A stretch of 64,000 nucleotides of DNA from Bacteriovorax sp. BAL6_X (GTDB lineage Bacteria; Bdellovibrionota; Bacteriovoracia; Bacteriovoracales; Bacteriovoracaceae). The notes beneath the pieces were generated by a model. That model searched no databases. It was not told the origin of the DNA and worked only from the letters and a program-made list of their open reading frames with translations. Each line of letters opens with the position of its first letter. Within the stretch, counting starts at the first letter, position 1. Location of the stretch: assembly GCF_000443995.1 (NCBI RefSeq), contig NZ_AUMC01000009.1:1-64000 (forward strand). Direction: 5' to 3'. Of the stretch, positions 8,841 through 17,322 are shown one piece after another. A program made the translations under genes and the position numbers.

Positions 8841-9802
8841 TACAGCTCCACTTCTTGTGATTTTTTAAGGATGATTAATAATTCATAAATAAAATATGAT
8901 AGTAAAATTGCAAATAGTAAGTGAACTGGTTGAGCAAGAGCAGGGAATGCCAGGTATGCTAAAATGACACCTGCTGTGATGACACCAATTAATACTAACA
9001 TAATAGAGATACACTTCTTTTGGACAAAAGAGTTCTCTTTAAACTCTTCCATGACTTTCCTAAGAGTGTAAGAAAAACCTAAAAGAATTAGAATTGAGAA
9101 CGAACGGTGGATATAAAAGATCATATCAAGACGATCAACCCAATTTGTTCGAGATAAATTCGGCTCAGTATTAGTAATTAAATCAATTTGCTCTCTAACT
9201 TGTGTACCAAGTACAATTTGAATCACAACTAGACCAACAAGAACCCATAAGAAGTCTTTGTAACGGTCTACGTTATGCTTGCGAAGAAATTCAATTTCTG
9301 TCACTTCGTATTTTAGATGGGCAAGGGCAAAAGCGAGAAATATCGCCAAGAGCATATGAATCGTAATCACCCCAGGATGTAGGTGTGATTTTACAACCAT
9401 TGCTCCAACACCACCATTTAGAACGACTAAGAATAGAGCTAGGCCAGATAGCCAAACAACCCTCTTATTTTCTTTTTTATAAGCAAATGAAAGCACAAAT
9501 AGAATAATTGAAGCTATACCTGTCCACACACCGGCCATTCTATTGAAATACTCAGTCCATGTGTGAATTGGATTGAATACTGCGACAACTCGACCAGGTT
9601 TTGCAAAACGAGTCTGATAATCAGCAGGAAGCTGATCAATACTCGTTGGAGGAACAACTTGACCAAAACAAGTTGGCCAATCAGGACATCCCATTCCAGC
9701 TCCAGTACTTCTAACCATTCCTCCAATTAAAATAAGTGCAAAAACAGTGATTATGACTACAGGCAAAAACTTTTTGAATCGTAACTTTTTAGAACTTTCC
9801 AT
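8840..9802 (-). CDS. ctaA: Haem A synthase, COX15/CtaA family
   Basis: 320 residues with eight predicted membrane spans. The N-terminal loop GCPDWPTCFG with two cysteines is a family mark. His149, His232 and His294 are at the haem-ligand positions, while the first ligand motif reads EYFNR, with Asn87 where the classical EXXHR has His; I recall this variant in related COX15 clades. The enzyme oxidises haem O to haem A for CoxA. It appears to be the first gene of the oxidase operon. The ATG has no strong ribosome site. Confidence 0.92.
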   Translation of the reverse strand: MESSKKLRFKKFLPVVIITVFALILIGGMVRSTGAGMGCPDWPTCFGQVVPPTSIDQLPADYQTRFAKPGRVVAVFNPIHTWTEYFNRMAGVWTGIASIILFVLSFAYKKENKRVVWLSGLALFLVVLNGGVGAMVVKSHLHPGVITIHMLLAIFLAFALAHLKYEVTEIEFLRKHNVDRYKDFLWVLVGLVVIQIVLGTQVREQIDLITNTEPNLSRTNWVDRLDMIFYIHRSFSILILLGFSYTLRKVMEEFKENSFVQKKCISIMLVLIGVITAGVILAYLAFPALAQPVHLLFAILLSYFIYELLIILKKSQEVEL

Positions 9803-9854
9803 TTCAACTTCAACTTGATTTCAACTTTCTTAACCCAACAAGAAATATGAATAA

Positions 9855-9883
9855 TTTTCAATTTCAAAGTGATGGGATACTAT
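9855..9883 (+). promoter_or_regulatory. Predicted promoter of the tryptophan catabolism genes
   Basis: -35 TTTTCA (9855-9860), 17-base spacer, -10 TACTAT (9878-9883), then AAGGAG and the ATG at 9903. It lies in the 100-base gap shared with the divergent oxidase operon. Confidence 0.4.
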
Positions 9884-9902
9884 TTCTTTATAAGGAGTCA
9901 AT

Positions 9903-10997
9903 ATGCACAAAAATCACGGACCTGTCTATTATGGTGACTATTTAGAACTGAATAAATTACTCGATACGCAAAATCCTCTCTCTAAAAAATATGGAGATGA
10001 GGCCCATGATGAGACACTCTTTATAGTTGTGCATCAAGTATATGAATTATGGTTTAAACAAATACTTCACGAGTTTAATTCGATAAAAAGCATTTTCTCT
10101 GCAGAAAAAGTGGAAGAGTCACTACTTTCAACTGTTTGCTCAAGACTTGAAAGAATTAAAAAAGTACAAACGCTTCTTTTGGGACAATTGGAAGTAATGG
10201 AAACAATGACGCCAATGGACTTTCTTGAGTTTAGAGATTTATTAGTTCCTGCCTCAGGTTTCCAAAGTGTTCAATTTAGAGAAATTGAAATTTTGCTAGG
10301 ACTTTCTACAAATCAAAGGAAAGAAGTTGATCGAGAATACTTCCTTGGAAGGCTGAACGAACAAGATAAGCAAAGACTTCTAAAAATTGAAAAAGAGCCT
10401 ACTTTATTCTCGGCCCTTGAAAAGTGGCTAGAAAGAATGCCATTCACATTTAACGATGAATTTGATTTCTGGAGTGAATATCAATCATGTGTTGAAGATA
10501 TGTTATGTGGAGATGAGCTTACAGTCTTAGATAATATGGCAACTCTTCCACCAAAAGCGTTAGAGATTCAAAAGGCGAACCTTCAAAGTACTCGTGATAC
10601 ATTTGAAACGCTTTTTAATTCTGATGAATATAATAAATTAGTAAGAGAGGGAAAGAGAAGACTTTCTCAAAAAGCTACCCTAAATGCCCTATTCGTTCTC
10701 CTATATCGAGATGAGCCTATACTAACTCTTCCATACACTATACTCGCTCACCTTATGGATATTGATGAGAACTTTACTACTTGGCGCTACAAACATGCAC
10801 TGATGGCACATAGAATGTTAGGAACAAAAATTGGAACAGGTGGGTCTTCTGGTCATCAGTATTTAAAAGATGCTGCTGATAACAATCGATCGTTTATCGA
10901 CCTATTTAACCTTTCAACTTTTATTATTCCAAGATCACAAAGACCAGTTCTTCCGGAGAAACTAAAAACCGCGATGAACTTTAACTACAGAGATTAG
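9903..10997 (+). CDS. kynA: Tryptophan 2,3-dioxygenase
   Basis: 364 residues of the haem-dependent TDO family, which opens the indole ring of L-tryptophan to N-formylkynurenine. Diagnostic blocks are YGDYLELNKLL near the N-terminus, HDETLFIVVHQVYELWFKQ, FREIEILLG and the C-terminal RMLGTKIGTGGSSGHQYL, with the proximal haem His nearby. AAGGAG precedes the ATG. The next gene starts one base after its stop, so both are on one transcript. No formamidase gene is seen nearby. Confidence 0.97.
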   Translation: MHKNHGPVYYGDYLELNKLLDTQNPLSKKYGDEAHDETLFIVVHQVYELWFKQILHEFNSIKSIFSAEKVEESLLSTVCSRLERIKKVQTLLLGQLEVMETMTPMDFLEFRDLLVPASGFQSVQFREIEILLGLSTNQRKEVDREYFLGRLNEQDKQRLLKIEKEPTLFSALEKWLERMPFTFNDEFDFWSEYQSCVEDMLCGDELTVLDNMATLPPKALEIQKANLQSTRDTFETLFNSDEYNKLVREGKRRLSQKATLNALFVLLYRDEPILTLPYTILAHLMDIDENFTTWRYKHALMAHRMLGTKIGTGGSSGHQYLKDAADNNRSFIDLFNLSTFIIPRSQRPVLPEKLKTAMNFNYRD

Positions 10998-10998
10998 A

Positions 10999-12141
10999 AT
11001 GTATAAAAAATATTTTGAAAGATTTTTAAATGCAAACGAAGGAAAACTTCATTTTGCGGCCCACTCTCACCATTACTGGCCAGATGTCACAAGAGAGGCG
11101 CAAATCAAATATTGGGATGATAGTGCTAAATACGTTGACGAAAAATGGGGGAAGTTTTTTTCAAATGAGTTTGCACAGCTACAAATTAATATTGCAAGCG
11201 TTTTAAATATTTCAAATCCTCAGCAAATTACATTTGCACCAAACACACATGAGTTAGCTTATCGAGTTCTTTCAGGTCTTCCCCATGGGGCAAAAATCTT
11301 AACAACTGATAGTGAATTCTACTCATTTGATCGTCAAATTAACCGTCTTTCGGAAGAAGATATTTTCGAAGTGACCAAGATTCAGAACACTAATGACGAA
11401 AGCTTTCTTGAAAACTTCATTCAAGAAGCAAATACTGACAAATATGATCTGATTTTCATTAGCCAAGTATTTTTTAATTCTGCCTTTGCAATTAAGGATC
11501 TCGTCTCTTTTGTAAAATCAATTAACACTAAGGCCGAAATTGTCATTGATGCCTACCATGCATTTATGGCCCTGCCTACAGACCTAAGTGAAATAGAAGA
11601 TCGAATTTTCTACATGGCCGGTGGATATAAATACTGTGGCTCCGGGGAAGGTTCATGTTTTCTTATCTCTCCCAAAAATACAAAACTAACTCCAAGAAAC
11701 ACAGGTTGGTTTGCGCAGATGGGAGATCTTACAAACTTCAGTGAAGACAAAGTCCCATTTAGTAATGACGGCTTTCGTTTTGCTGGATCGACAATGGACT
11801 TTTCAGCAATTTATCGAATGAATGCAGTTTTAAATTTATGGAAGCATGAGAACATTTCGGTACGTGATATTCACTCTCACGTCGAAAAGAATCAAACTGA
11901 ATTCTTAACTGGTATCTTAGGTACAAAATTAGAAAGTAAAATAGTGGCAACAACAAACAAAGGTCATTTTATTGCTTTCAAATTTTCAACGTCACATGAA
12001 TGTGAAGACTACGCCGCAAACCTTAAGGCCAATCATGTAAATATTGATTACCGTCGAAATATTTTGCGCTTTGGATTTAGCATATATCAAGATAGTGATG
12101 ATATAATTAAACTTATTAAAATAATTAAAAATATTGGTTAG
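10999..12141 (+). CDS. kynU: Kynureninase-like PLP-dependent class V enzyme
   Basis: 380 residues with the aminotransferase class V fold. Asp184 and His187 in DAYHAF fit the residues around the cofactor, and Lys211 in GGYKYCGSGEG is the likely Schiff-base lysine. The protein is somewhat shorter than classical kynureninases (about 415 residues). Kynureninase splits kynurenine to anthranilate and alanine; this call rests on the fold plus coupling to tryptophan dioxygenase. Another class V activity cannot be excluded from sequence reading. Confidence 0.75.
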   Translation: MYKKYFERFLNANEGKLHFAAHSHHYWPDVTREAQIKYWDDSAKYVDEKWGKFFSNEFAQLQINIASVLNISNPQQITFAPNTHELAYRVLSGLPHGAKILTTDSEFYSFDRQINRLSEEDIFEVTKIQNTNDESFLENFIQEANTDKYDLIFISQVFFNSAFAIKDLVSFVKSINTKAEIVIDAYHAFMALPTDLSEIEDRIFYMAGGYKYCGSGEGSCFLISPKNTKLTPRNTGWFAQMGDLTNFSEDKVPFSNDGFRFAGSTMDFSAIYRMNAVLNLWKHENISVRDIHSHVEKNQTEFLTGILGTKLESKIVATTNKGHFIAFKFSTSHECEDYAANLKANHVNIDYRRNILRFGFSIYQDSDDIIKLIKIIKNIG

Positions 12142-12147
12142 GAAAAG

Positions 12148-12933
12148 ATGGAAGAAAAGAAAAAGCAATCACAAGAAGAGCTTCAATCAGGAGCCTCAAA
12201 CAAGAAAGGACTTGCTAAAGCAATAGAGAATATTTTTAGAAAGAATCAAGCAATTGGTTATATGGCAGCAATGCTACCTCCAATTATTGTTTACATTATC
12301 TGTATTACACTAGGCTTAACTCCAGGCTATATCTTTTTAACGACAGCTTATGAAAACGTTGTAGGCCAACACTTTCTTATTCAAGCTCTTACAATGTCAT
12401 TTGCATTTGTTATGTCCTATGCAGCCTATGCATTAACACTTATCTTTATCGTTCCATTCTTTAACTGGATCTATCCTCTTAAAATGAAACCATTTAAAGG
12501 TAGTTGGATTTCACTAGAAACTCTTCCTTGGTACTACCATAATGCTTTAACGCAATTAGTACGCTACACAGTTTTAGACTTCTTTCAAGCAACACCAATT
12601 ATCACTTTATTTTATCGAATGATGGGGATGAAGATTGGAAAAAACTGTGTCATAAATACAACGAATATTTCAGATCCATGCCTAATTACGCTTGAGGACT
12701 ATGTAACAATTGGTGGCTCGGCTACAATCTTTGCGCATTATGCTCAAGCTGGATTTCTCGTAATAGCACCAACTGTAATAAAAAGAGGAGCAACAGTTGG
12801 ACTAAAGGCATCGATTATGGGAGATGTCATTATCGGTGAAAAAGTTGTTGTTTCTCCACACGAAGCGGTGCTACCAAAATCAAGACTTGATGCTGAAGAG
12901 AGAAAGAAAGCAAAGAAAGAATCTAGTAATTAA
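12148..12933 (+). CDS. Membrane protein with left-handed beta-helix (hexapeptide) domain
   Basis: 261 residues. After a charged N-terminus come two or three membrane segments (about residues 38-58, 80-112). The C-terminal part, from MMGMKIGKNCVIN to about residue 235, shows the hexapeptide pattern [I/V]GxxxxI of left-handed beta-helix acyltransferases. It resembles the C-terminal domain of large AMP-ligase/acyltransferase proteins, but no catalytic residue can be named. AGGAAAAG precedes the ATG, six bases after kynU. The tail overlaps the converging CtaM gene by 11 bases. Substrate unknown. Confidence 0.7.
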   Translation: MEEKKKQSQEELQSGASNKKGLAKAIENIFRKNQAIGYMAAMLPPIIVYIICITLGLTPGYIFLTTAYENVVGQHFLIQALTMSFAFVMSYAAYALTLIFIVPFFNWIYPLKMKPFKGSWISLETLPWYYHNALTQLVRYTVLDFFQATPIITLFYRMMGMKIGKNCVINTTNISDPCLITLEDYVTIGGSATIFAHYAQAGFLVIAPTVIKRGATVGLKASIMGDVIIGEKVVVSPHEAVLPKSRLDAEERKKAKKESSN

Positions 12934-13456
12934 GATATTTCAAAAAGAAAAAGATTAAAACACCCGTAACTGAAACATAAAGCCAAATGGGTAAAGTCCA
13001 CTTTGCCCATTTTTTATGACTCTTAAAGCTTCCAGTCAAAGCATTCCAAAGAGTAATTAAAATCATCGGTAACATCACAATACTTAAAAGAACGTGAGAA
13101 ATTAAAATTGTAAAATACACAGGTCTTACTAAACCTTGTGCGATGAATTTCGTATCTCCATGAAAGTGATGATAGAGAAGATATGAAACAAGAAATAATG
13201 CAGAAGTAGCAGTTGCCCCAGACATGCATTTAATATGTGCCGATACATTTTTTTTCTTAATAAATCGCCAACCTACAAACAGTAAAGTTGCAGAAATTGA
13301 ATTCAGTACAGCATTTACCATAGGTAGATAATCAACCCACCAAAGTTTAACGGCCGCTTCAGGTTTAAAGTAGATAAACCAAACTAAGAAAAGTGCAATT
13401 AATCCACTTAGTATAAAGAGTAATGTATAGATAAAATTACTGTTGTTCTTCTTCAT
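12923..13456 (-). CDS. ctaM: DUF420 membrane protein, CtaM-like oxidase maturation factor
   Basis: 177 residues with five predicted membrane spans. The DUF420 (YozB/CtaM) marks are clear: LPMVNAVLNSISA near residue 43, conserved histidines in HIKCM, YHHFHGDT and ISHVLLS, and the ending LPIWLYVSVTGV. In Gram-positive bacteria CtaM is needed for maturation of haem A-type oxidases; the same role is likely here since the gene lies at the end of the reductase cluster and an aa3 oxidase operon is nearby. Its start overlaps the small CPGC gene by 20 bases. Confidence 0.85.
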   Translation of the reverse strand: MKKNNSNFIYTLLFILSGLIALFLVWFIYFKPEAAVKLWWVDYLPMVNAVLNSISATLLFVGWRFIKKKNVSAHIKCMSGATATSALFLVSYLLYHHFHGDTKFIAQGLVRPVYFTILISHVLLSIVMLPMILITLWNALTGSFKSHKKWAKWTLPIWLYVSVTGVLIFFFLKYLNY

Positions 13457-13673
13457 GAATCCTAGAAGCTACTGAGTTTTTTCTATATTTATGAATTGTT
13501 TTATAAAGAATAAAAAACGGAATATAGATTAGGCCAATGAAAGTTACAAGAATCCAAACCAGCCTTGCATCTTTTGGATTATTCATAGATCCAGCACAAC
13601 CAGGACACGCAAAAACGTAGTCTGAAAATAGTACTAGAATTAATATGCCAATTGGTAATAAGAAACTTTTCAT
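13437..13673 (-). CDS. Small exported CPGC membrane protein
   Basis: 78 residues. A signal sequence (1-22) is followed by CPGCAGSMNNP, a CxxC pair that would lie in the periplasm next to one membrane span (about 38-58), then a charged cytoplasmic tail. The cysteine pair could bind copper or haem or act in thiol exchange, but I recognise no family. It overlaps ctaM by 20 bases, so the two are coupled, and a terminator separates them from the subunit III gene. A role in oxidase assembly is inferred from this pairing. Confidence 0.75.
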   Translation of the reverse strand: MKSFLLPIGILILVLFSDYVFACPGCAGSMNNPKDARLVWILVTFIGLIYIPFFILYKTIHKYRKNSVASRIHEEEQQ

Positions 13674-13727
13674 ATAATTGCCTTATATACCTTTCGGAGG
13701 GCTTAGTCCATTATTTTAGCTCGAAAC

Positions 13728-13758
13728 AAAAAAGGCCCTACACAAGTAGGGCCTTTCT
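13728..13758 (-). terminator. Terminator after the second subunit III gene
   Basis: AAAGGCCCTA (13731-13740) pairs with TAGGGCCTTT (13747-13756) over a six-base loop, followed by T residues on the reverse strand. It ends the reductase operon. Confidence 0.85.
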
Positions 13759-13777
13759 TACAACATATGTTCATTCA

Positions 13778-14416
13778 TTAAATTAAATAAATAAATGTAA
13801 ATACTAGAATCCAAACAAGGTCGACGAAGTGCCAGAAAAGACCACATACTTCAAGAAGTCCATAGTCACCTTTGTCAAAACGTCCCTTAAGAGCAAGTAC
13901 ATACATGTAAATAAGAAATATTACACCTGATAGTACGTGAAGCCCGTGGAAACCAGTAATAGCAAAGAATGTTGACGAGAATAAGTTATTACCATGCTCG
14001 TAAGTCGAGAATGTCATACCCATATCTGACATTAGATGTACGTACTCATATGCTTGGATACCAAGGAAGATTACACCACCGATAATTGTAGCTAGAAGCC
14101 ATCCTCTAATTGCTTTTGGTTGTCTCATTTTTACAGCATCAATTGCCATAACCATTGAAACAGATGAACAAATTAGAATGAAAGTCATAATCCCTGAAAG
14201 GTGAACTCCACCAAGAGCTTCTACAGGGTTTGGCCAATGCTTAGTAGCACGAAGTACTGCATAAGCAATTAGTAAGCCTGAAAATGACATGGCATCAGTT
14301 CCAAGAAATAACCACATCCCAATTTTATTTGGACTTGCGTGCCCAAACTGAGGGTCATTTGGATAACTAATTACACCGTCATGAACTAAATCTTTTGTAT
14401 TAGCATGTCCTGCCAT
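13778..14416 (-). CDS. Cytochrome c oxidase subunit III (second copy, in reductase cluster)
   Basis: 212 residues, five predicted spans. The family pattern is clear: PNKIGMWLFLGTDAMSFSGL, GFHGLHVLSG and FWHFVDLVWILVF. It differs much from the subunit III at 3849. GGGAG precedes the ATG and it follows the octahaem cytochrome gene by 13 bases, so it is made together with the quinol-cytochrome c reductase. It may join the reductase to an oxidase in a supercomplex, or pair with an oxidase encoded elsewhere. The family is firm, the partner is inferred. Confidence 0.92.
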   Translation of the reverse strand: MAGHANTKDLVHDGVISYPNDPQFGHASPNKIGMWLFLGTDAMSFSGLLIAYAVLRATKHWPNPVEALGGVHLSGIMTFILICSSVSMVMAIDAVKMRQPKAIRGWLLATIIGGVIFLGIQAYEYVHLMSDMGMTFSTYEHGNNLFSSTFFAITGFHGLHVLSGVIFLIYMYVLALKGRFDKGDYGLLEVCGLFWHFVDLVWILVFTFIYLI

Positions 14417-14429
14417 TTATAAACTCCCG

Positions 14430-17261
14430 TTATCTCTTTCCAGCTTTCTTAGCTTTTGGTGAGTAAAAATCACTTCCTAACTCAAGTACGTACTTAGTAA
14501 CTGCTTCGATTTGTCTCTTAGCATCACCGTCAAGAAGTTCTGGATCCGCAGCCTCTCCTTCTGGCCAGAAAGATGGCATTGTAGTACCAGGCATAATTTT
14601 ATCTGGACCTTCAAGCCACTTCTTAATCCAACTCTTTCTTAGTCTTCTCTTCGCAAAGTGAAGATCTGGAGCAAGTGCTTGATCCCTATTGAATCCAGTA
14701 GTGTGACATGAAGCACATGCCAGGTCGTTAAATAACTGAACGGCCGCACGTCTCTCTTCCTTACTTTCCCAAACTACTTTTTCATTTTCGTCAAAGATAG
14801 GTTGGTCAGCCTTTACACGGAACATATCAACAAGTTTTTCTTTTTCTTCTTTACTCATATTGAAAGAAGGCATTCTTAACTTAAGCCATGGACGAATTTC
14901 ATATACATCACCAAGGAAGTAATGGAACCAGTCAGTTTGTACTCTGTGGCCCTGCTCAACTAAACGAGGAGGCGCTTCGTTTACATCATCGTAAATTTTT
15001 AGCATATCACCGAATTCACCATCAATTTGGTGACAACCAATACAGTTGTATTTAACAGCAACTTTCATACCTTCATTTGCAACAGTTTCAGCAGCGTCGT
15101 ATCTCTTAACACCTTTAAGAGGAATCTTCTGATCAACTTGTCCGATAAGAGCTGTTGTAATTAGAGCAGCGTCTTTTTCGTTCATATGGAACTGAGGCAT
15201 TCTTAGTAAATCTTTAAATGGTTTATCAACACCGTTATCCCATCTTCTAGGGTTTAATAGGTGTGCTTTAATCCAAGCTTCTCTTGAGTGTTCTACTTTC
15301 TCGTGAGAGAAACCAAATTGAGTTAAAGGTTTAGAACCAAGTTTAGATAGCTCTGGACCAATTGGTGCACGATCTTCAAAACCTTTAATATTGTGACATG
15401 AGTAACAACCGTATTTACCGATTGAACGTCGTCCTAGCTCCATTGTTCTCTCATGATCATTCATTGTTGCAAGCTTAGCTTTAGCAACTTCAATAGTATC
15501 AAATGCTGAGAAGTAAGTTACAAGGATCTCATCTCTCGCAGCTTTATCCATATCTGCAAACTTAAGTTTTTCGAACTGATCATTCTTTAGGCTCATTAGG
15601 TATGCTGTAATATCATTAACTTCTCTATCAGATAATCTGAAAGATGGCATGATTGTATCTTCCTGGAAGTGACTTGGATTTTTAAGCCATGAAGCCATCC
15701 AGTTTGCATCTTTTACTTTAGAACCAATACCATCTAGGTATGGACCTTTGTGAGCATCAACTTTTTGAGACTCAAGTGCAAAATCTTTAACACCGTGACA
15801 AGCAAGACATCCGATTTCACCAACAAGTTGCTTACCTTTTTCTTTATTACCACCAGTATATTTCATGAAAGGCTTATAGCTTTCTGACTGTGCGTAAATA
15901 ACTTCAGCAATTGCATTTACTTCAGCGATATTCTTCTTAACGAACTCTGGCGAGTTATTGTTATCATTGTTAAAGAACTGAGGCATTTTTGCATGCTTAT
16001 TAAATGCTTTTGGCTCCCAAACCCAGTTTTTAAAGAATTCTTTATCAAGCTTTGCAGCGATTTTCTCTAAACTAGGACCCGGCTTTCTTTTATGCTCCCA
16101 ACCTTCAATCTTGTGACAAGCATAACAACCAAATTTCTCAAGAGCACGACGACCTTCATTTAAAGTAGTTGCCTGTGGAATATATTGAACACCACTGTGA
16201 CACTTAACACATCCAGCTTCATAGTCACCACGTCTTAATTGTACGATAGGCACCTTGTGTGGTTCATGCCAATTGTACTTAGCAATCCAGTCTTGTTTTT
16301 GTTCTTCAGTAGCTGGCATGTGAGCAGCAGCATTAAAGTCATTAACTCTATGCCCTTCTCCACCGTGACATGAAGTACAACCAAAGTTCTTCATTGGGTG
16401 CTTACCGTTAGCTCCAACCATTAGGTCTAAGTTAGGGTGAGTCTTATGCGGGTTTGCTTGATTTTCGTAACCTGGCTTATCAATGAATGTGTGACAAGTC
16501 ATACAACGATCAACTTTCGGTACGTGTTGAAAGAATCTATCGTCAGTAATATTTTCTAATACAACTTGTTGAACCTTAACAGTTGGGTCCATAAAGTCGA
16601 TAAAAGGTAGGTTTCTTAGTGCGAATACAGGAGTTACTTCTTTTCTCTTCTCTGCACCTTTAAGAAGCTCTAGACGACCAACGATTCCGTTGATCTTCTT
16701 ATTAATTGAATCAACATCAGCATTAAAAGCTGCAAGTTGTCTCTTTAAATTCTTCTCTTTAGTTTGAAGTGCTTTCTTCTTATCAGTAGAAGCAGCAAAC
16801 TTCTTCTTATTCTCTTGAAGTTTTTCAAATAAAGAATGAGCATTTGGCGCATGTTCAGCATGAGCAACACCGTAATTAAAAGCAAGGGCAGCAACGTCTG
16901 AGTTCAGACGACCATTAACGATCTGCTCTTTTTTAATATCTTTAATTACCTGATCAAGCTCAGCTTCAATTTTTGAAATTTCTTTGCCCTTAGCTTCAAC
17001 TGATTTCTTAGCTGCCGCTAGTTCATCATTAAGAACCTTTACTTTTTCAGTACTGATCTTTGCTTCTTCTTCAGCAATATCTTTAGCAATTTTTTCTTTT
17101 TCAATCTTCATTGCTTCGATTTGAATTGCTTTCCATGGTCTCATGTAATCATCTAGGAATACCCATATTACCGTAACCAAAAGAACCAGTGAAAAGATCG
17201 CGAAGATCTTATTCAGTTTTTTCATATCATAGGCCATGCCTGGCTCATGTTTCTTTGACAT
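14430..17261 (-). CDS. Octahaem cytochrome c with N-terminal membrane anchor and coiled coil
   Basis: 943 residues. One membrane span (about 17-36) is followed by a long charged coiled coil (about 48-205), then eight CxxCH haem sites starting at residues 253, 295, 351, 379, 485, 619, 740 and 849. Several sites are followed by MPxF methionine motifs, so they look like repeated class I cytochrome c domains. The gene lies between cytochrome b subunit IV and a subunit III gene in a reductase cluster lacking a separate cytochrome c1 or f, so it most likely takes electrons from the Rieske centre and wires them toward the oxidase. AAGGG precedes the ATG. I know no named protein of this layout. Confidence 0.88.
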   Translation of the reverse strand: MSKKHEPGMAYDMKKLNKIFAIFSLVLLVTVIWVFLDDYMRPWKAIQIEAMKIEKEKIAKDIAEEEAKISTEKVKVLNDELAAAKKSVEAKGKEISKIEAELDQVIKDIKKEQIVNGRLNSDVAALAFNYGVAHAEHAPNAHSLFEKLQENKKKFAASTDKKKALQTKEKNLKRQLAAFNADVDSINKKINGIVGRLELLKGAEKRKEVTPVFALRNLPFIDFMDPTVKVQQVVLENITDDRFFQHVPKVDRCMTCHTFIDKPGYENQANPHKTHPNLDLMVGANGKHPMKNFGCTSCHGGEGHRVNDFNAAAHMPATEEQKQDWIAKYNWHEPHKVPIVQLRRGDYEAGCVKCHSGVQYIPQATTLNEGRRALEKFGCYACHKIEGWEHKRKPGPSLEKIAAKLDKEFFKNWVWEPKAFNKHAKMPQFFNNDNNNSPEFVKKNIAEVNAIAEVIYAQSESYKPFMKYTGGNKEKGKQLVGEIGCLACHGVKDFALESQKVDAHKGPYLDGIGSKVKDANWMASWLKNPSHFQEDTIMPSFRLSDREVNDITAYLMSLKNDQFEKLKFADMDKAARDEILVTYFSAFDTIEVAKAKLATMNDHERTMELGRRSIGKYGCYSCHNIKGFEDRAPIGPELSKLGSKPLTQFGFSHEKVEHSREAWIKAHLLNPRRWDNGVDKPFKDLLRMPQFHMNEKDAALITTALIGQVDQKIPLKGVKRYDAAETVANEGMKVAVKYNCIGCHQIDGEFGDMLKIYDDVNEAPPRLVEQGHRVQTDWFHYFLGDVYEIRPWLKLRMPSFNMSKEEKEKLVDMFRVKADQPIFDENEKVVWESKEERRAAVQLFNDLACASCHTTGFNRDQALAPDLHFAKRRLRKSWIKKWLEGPDKIMPGTTMPSFWPEGEAADPELLDGDAKRQIEAVTKYVLELGSDFYSPKAKKAGKR

Positions 17262-17322
17262 TTTTATATACCCTTTATTACTTCTTCTTTAAGTATCTTT
17301 ATATATCTATATCCAGATTCGC

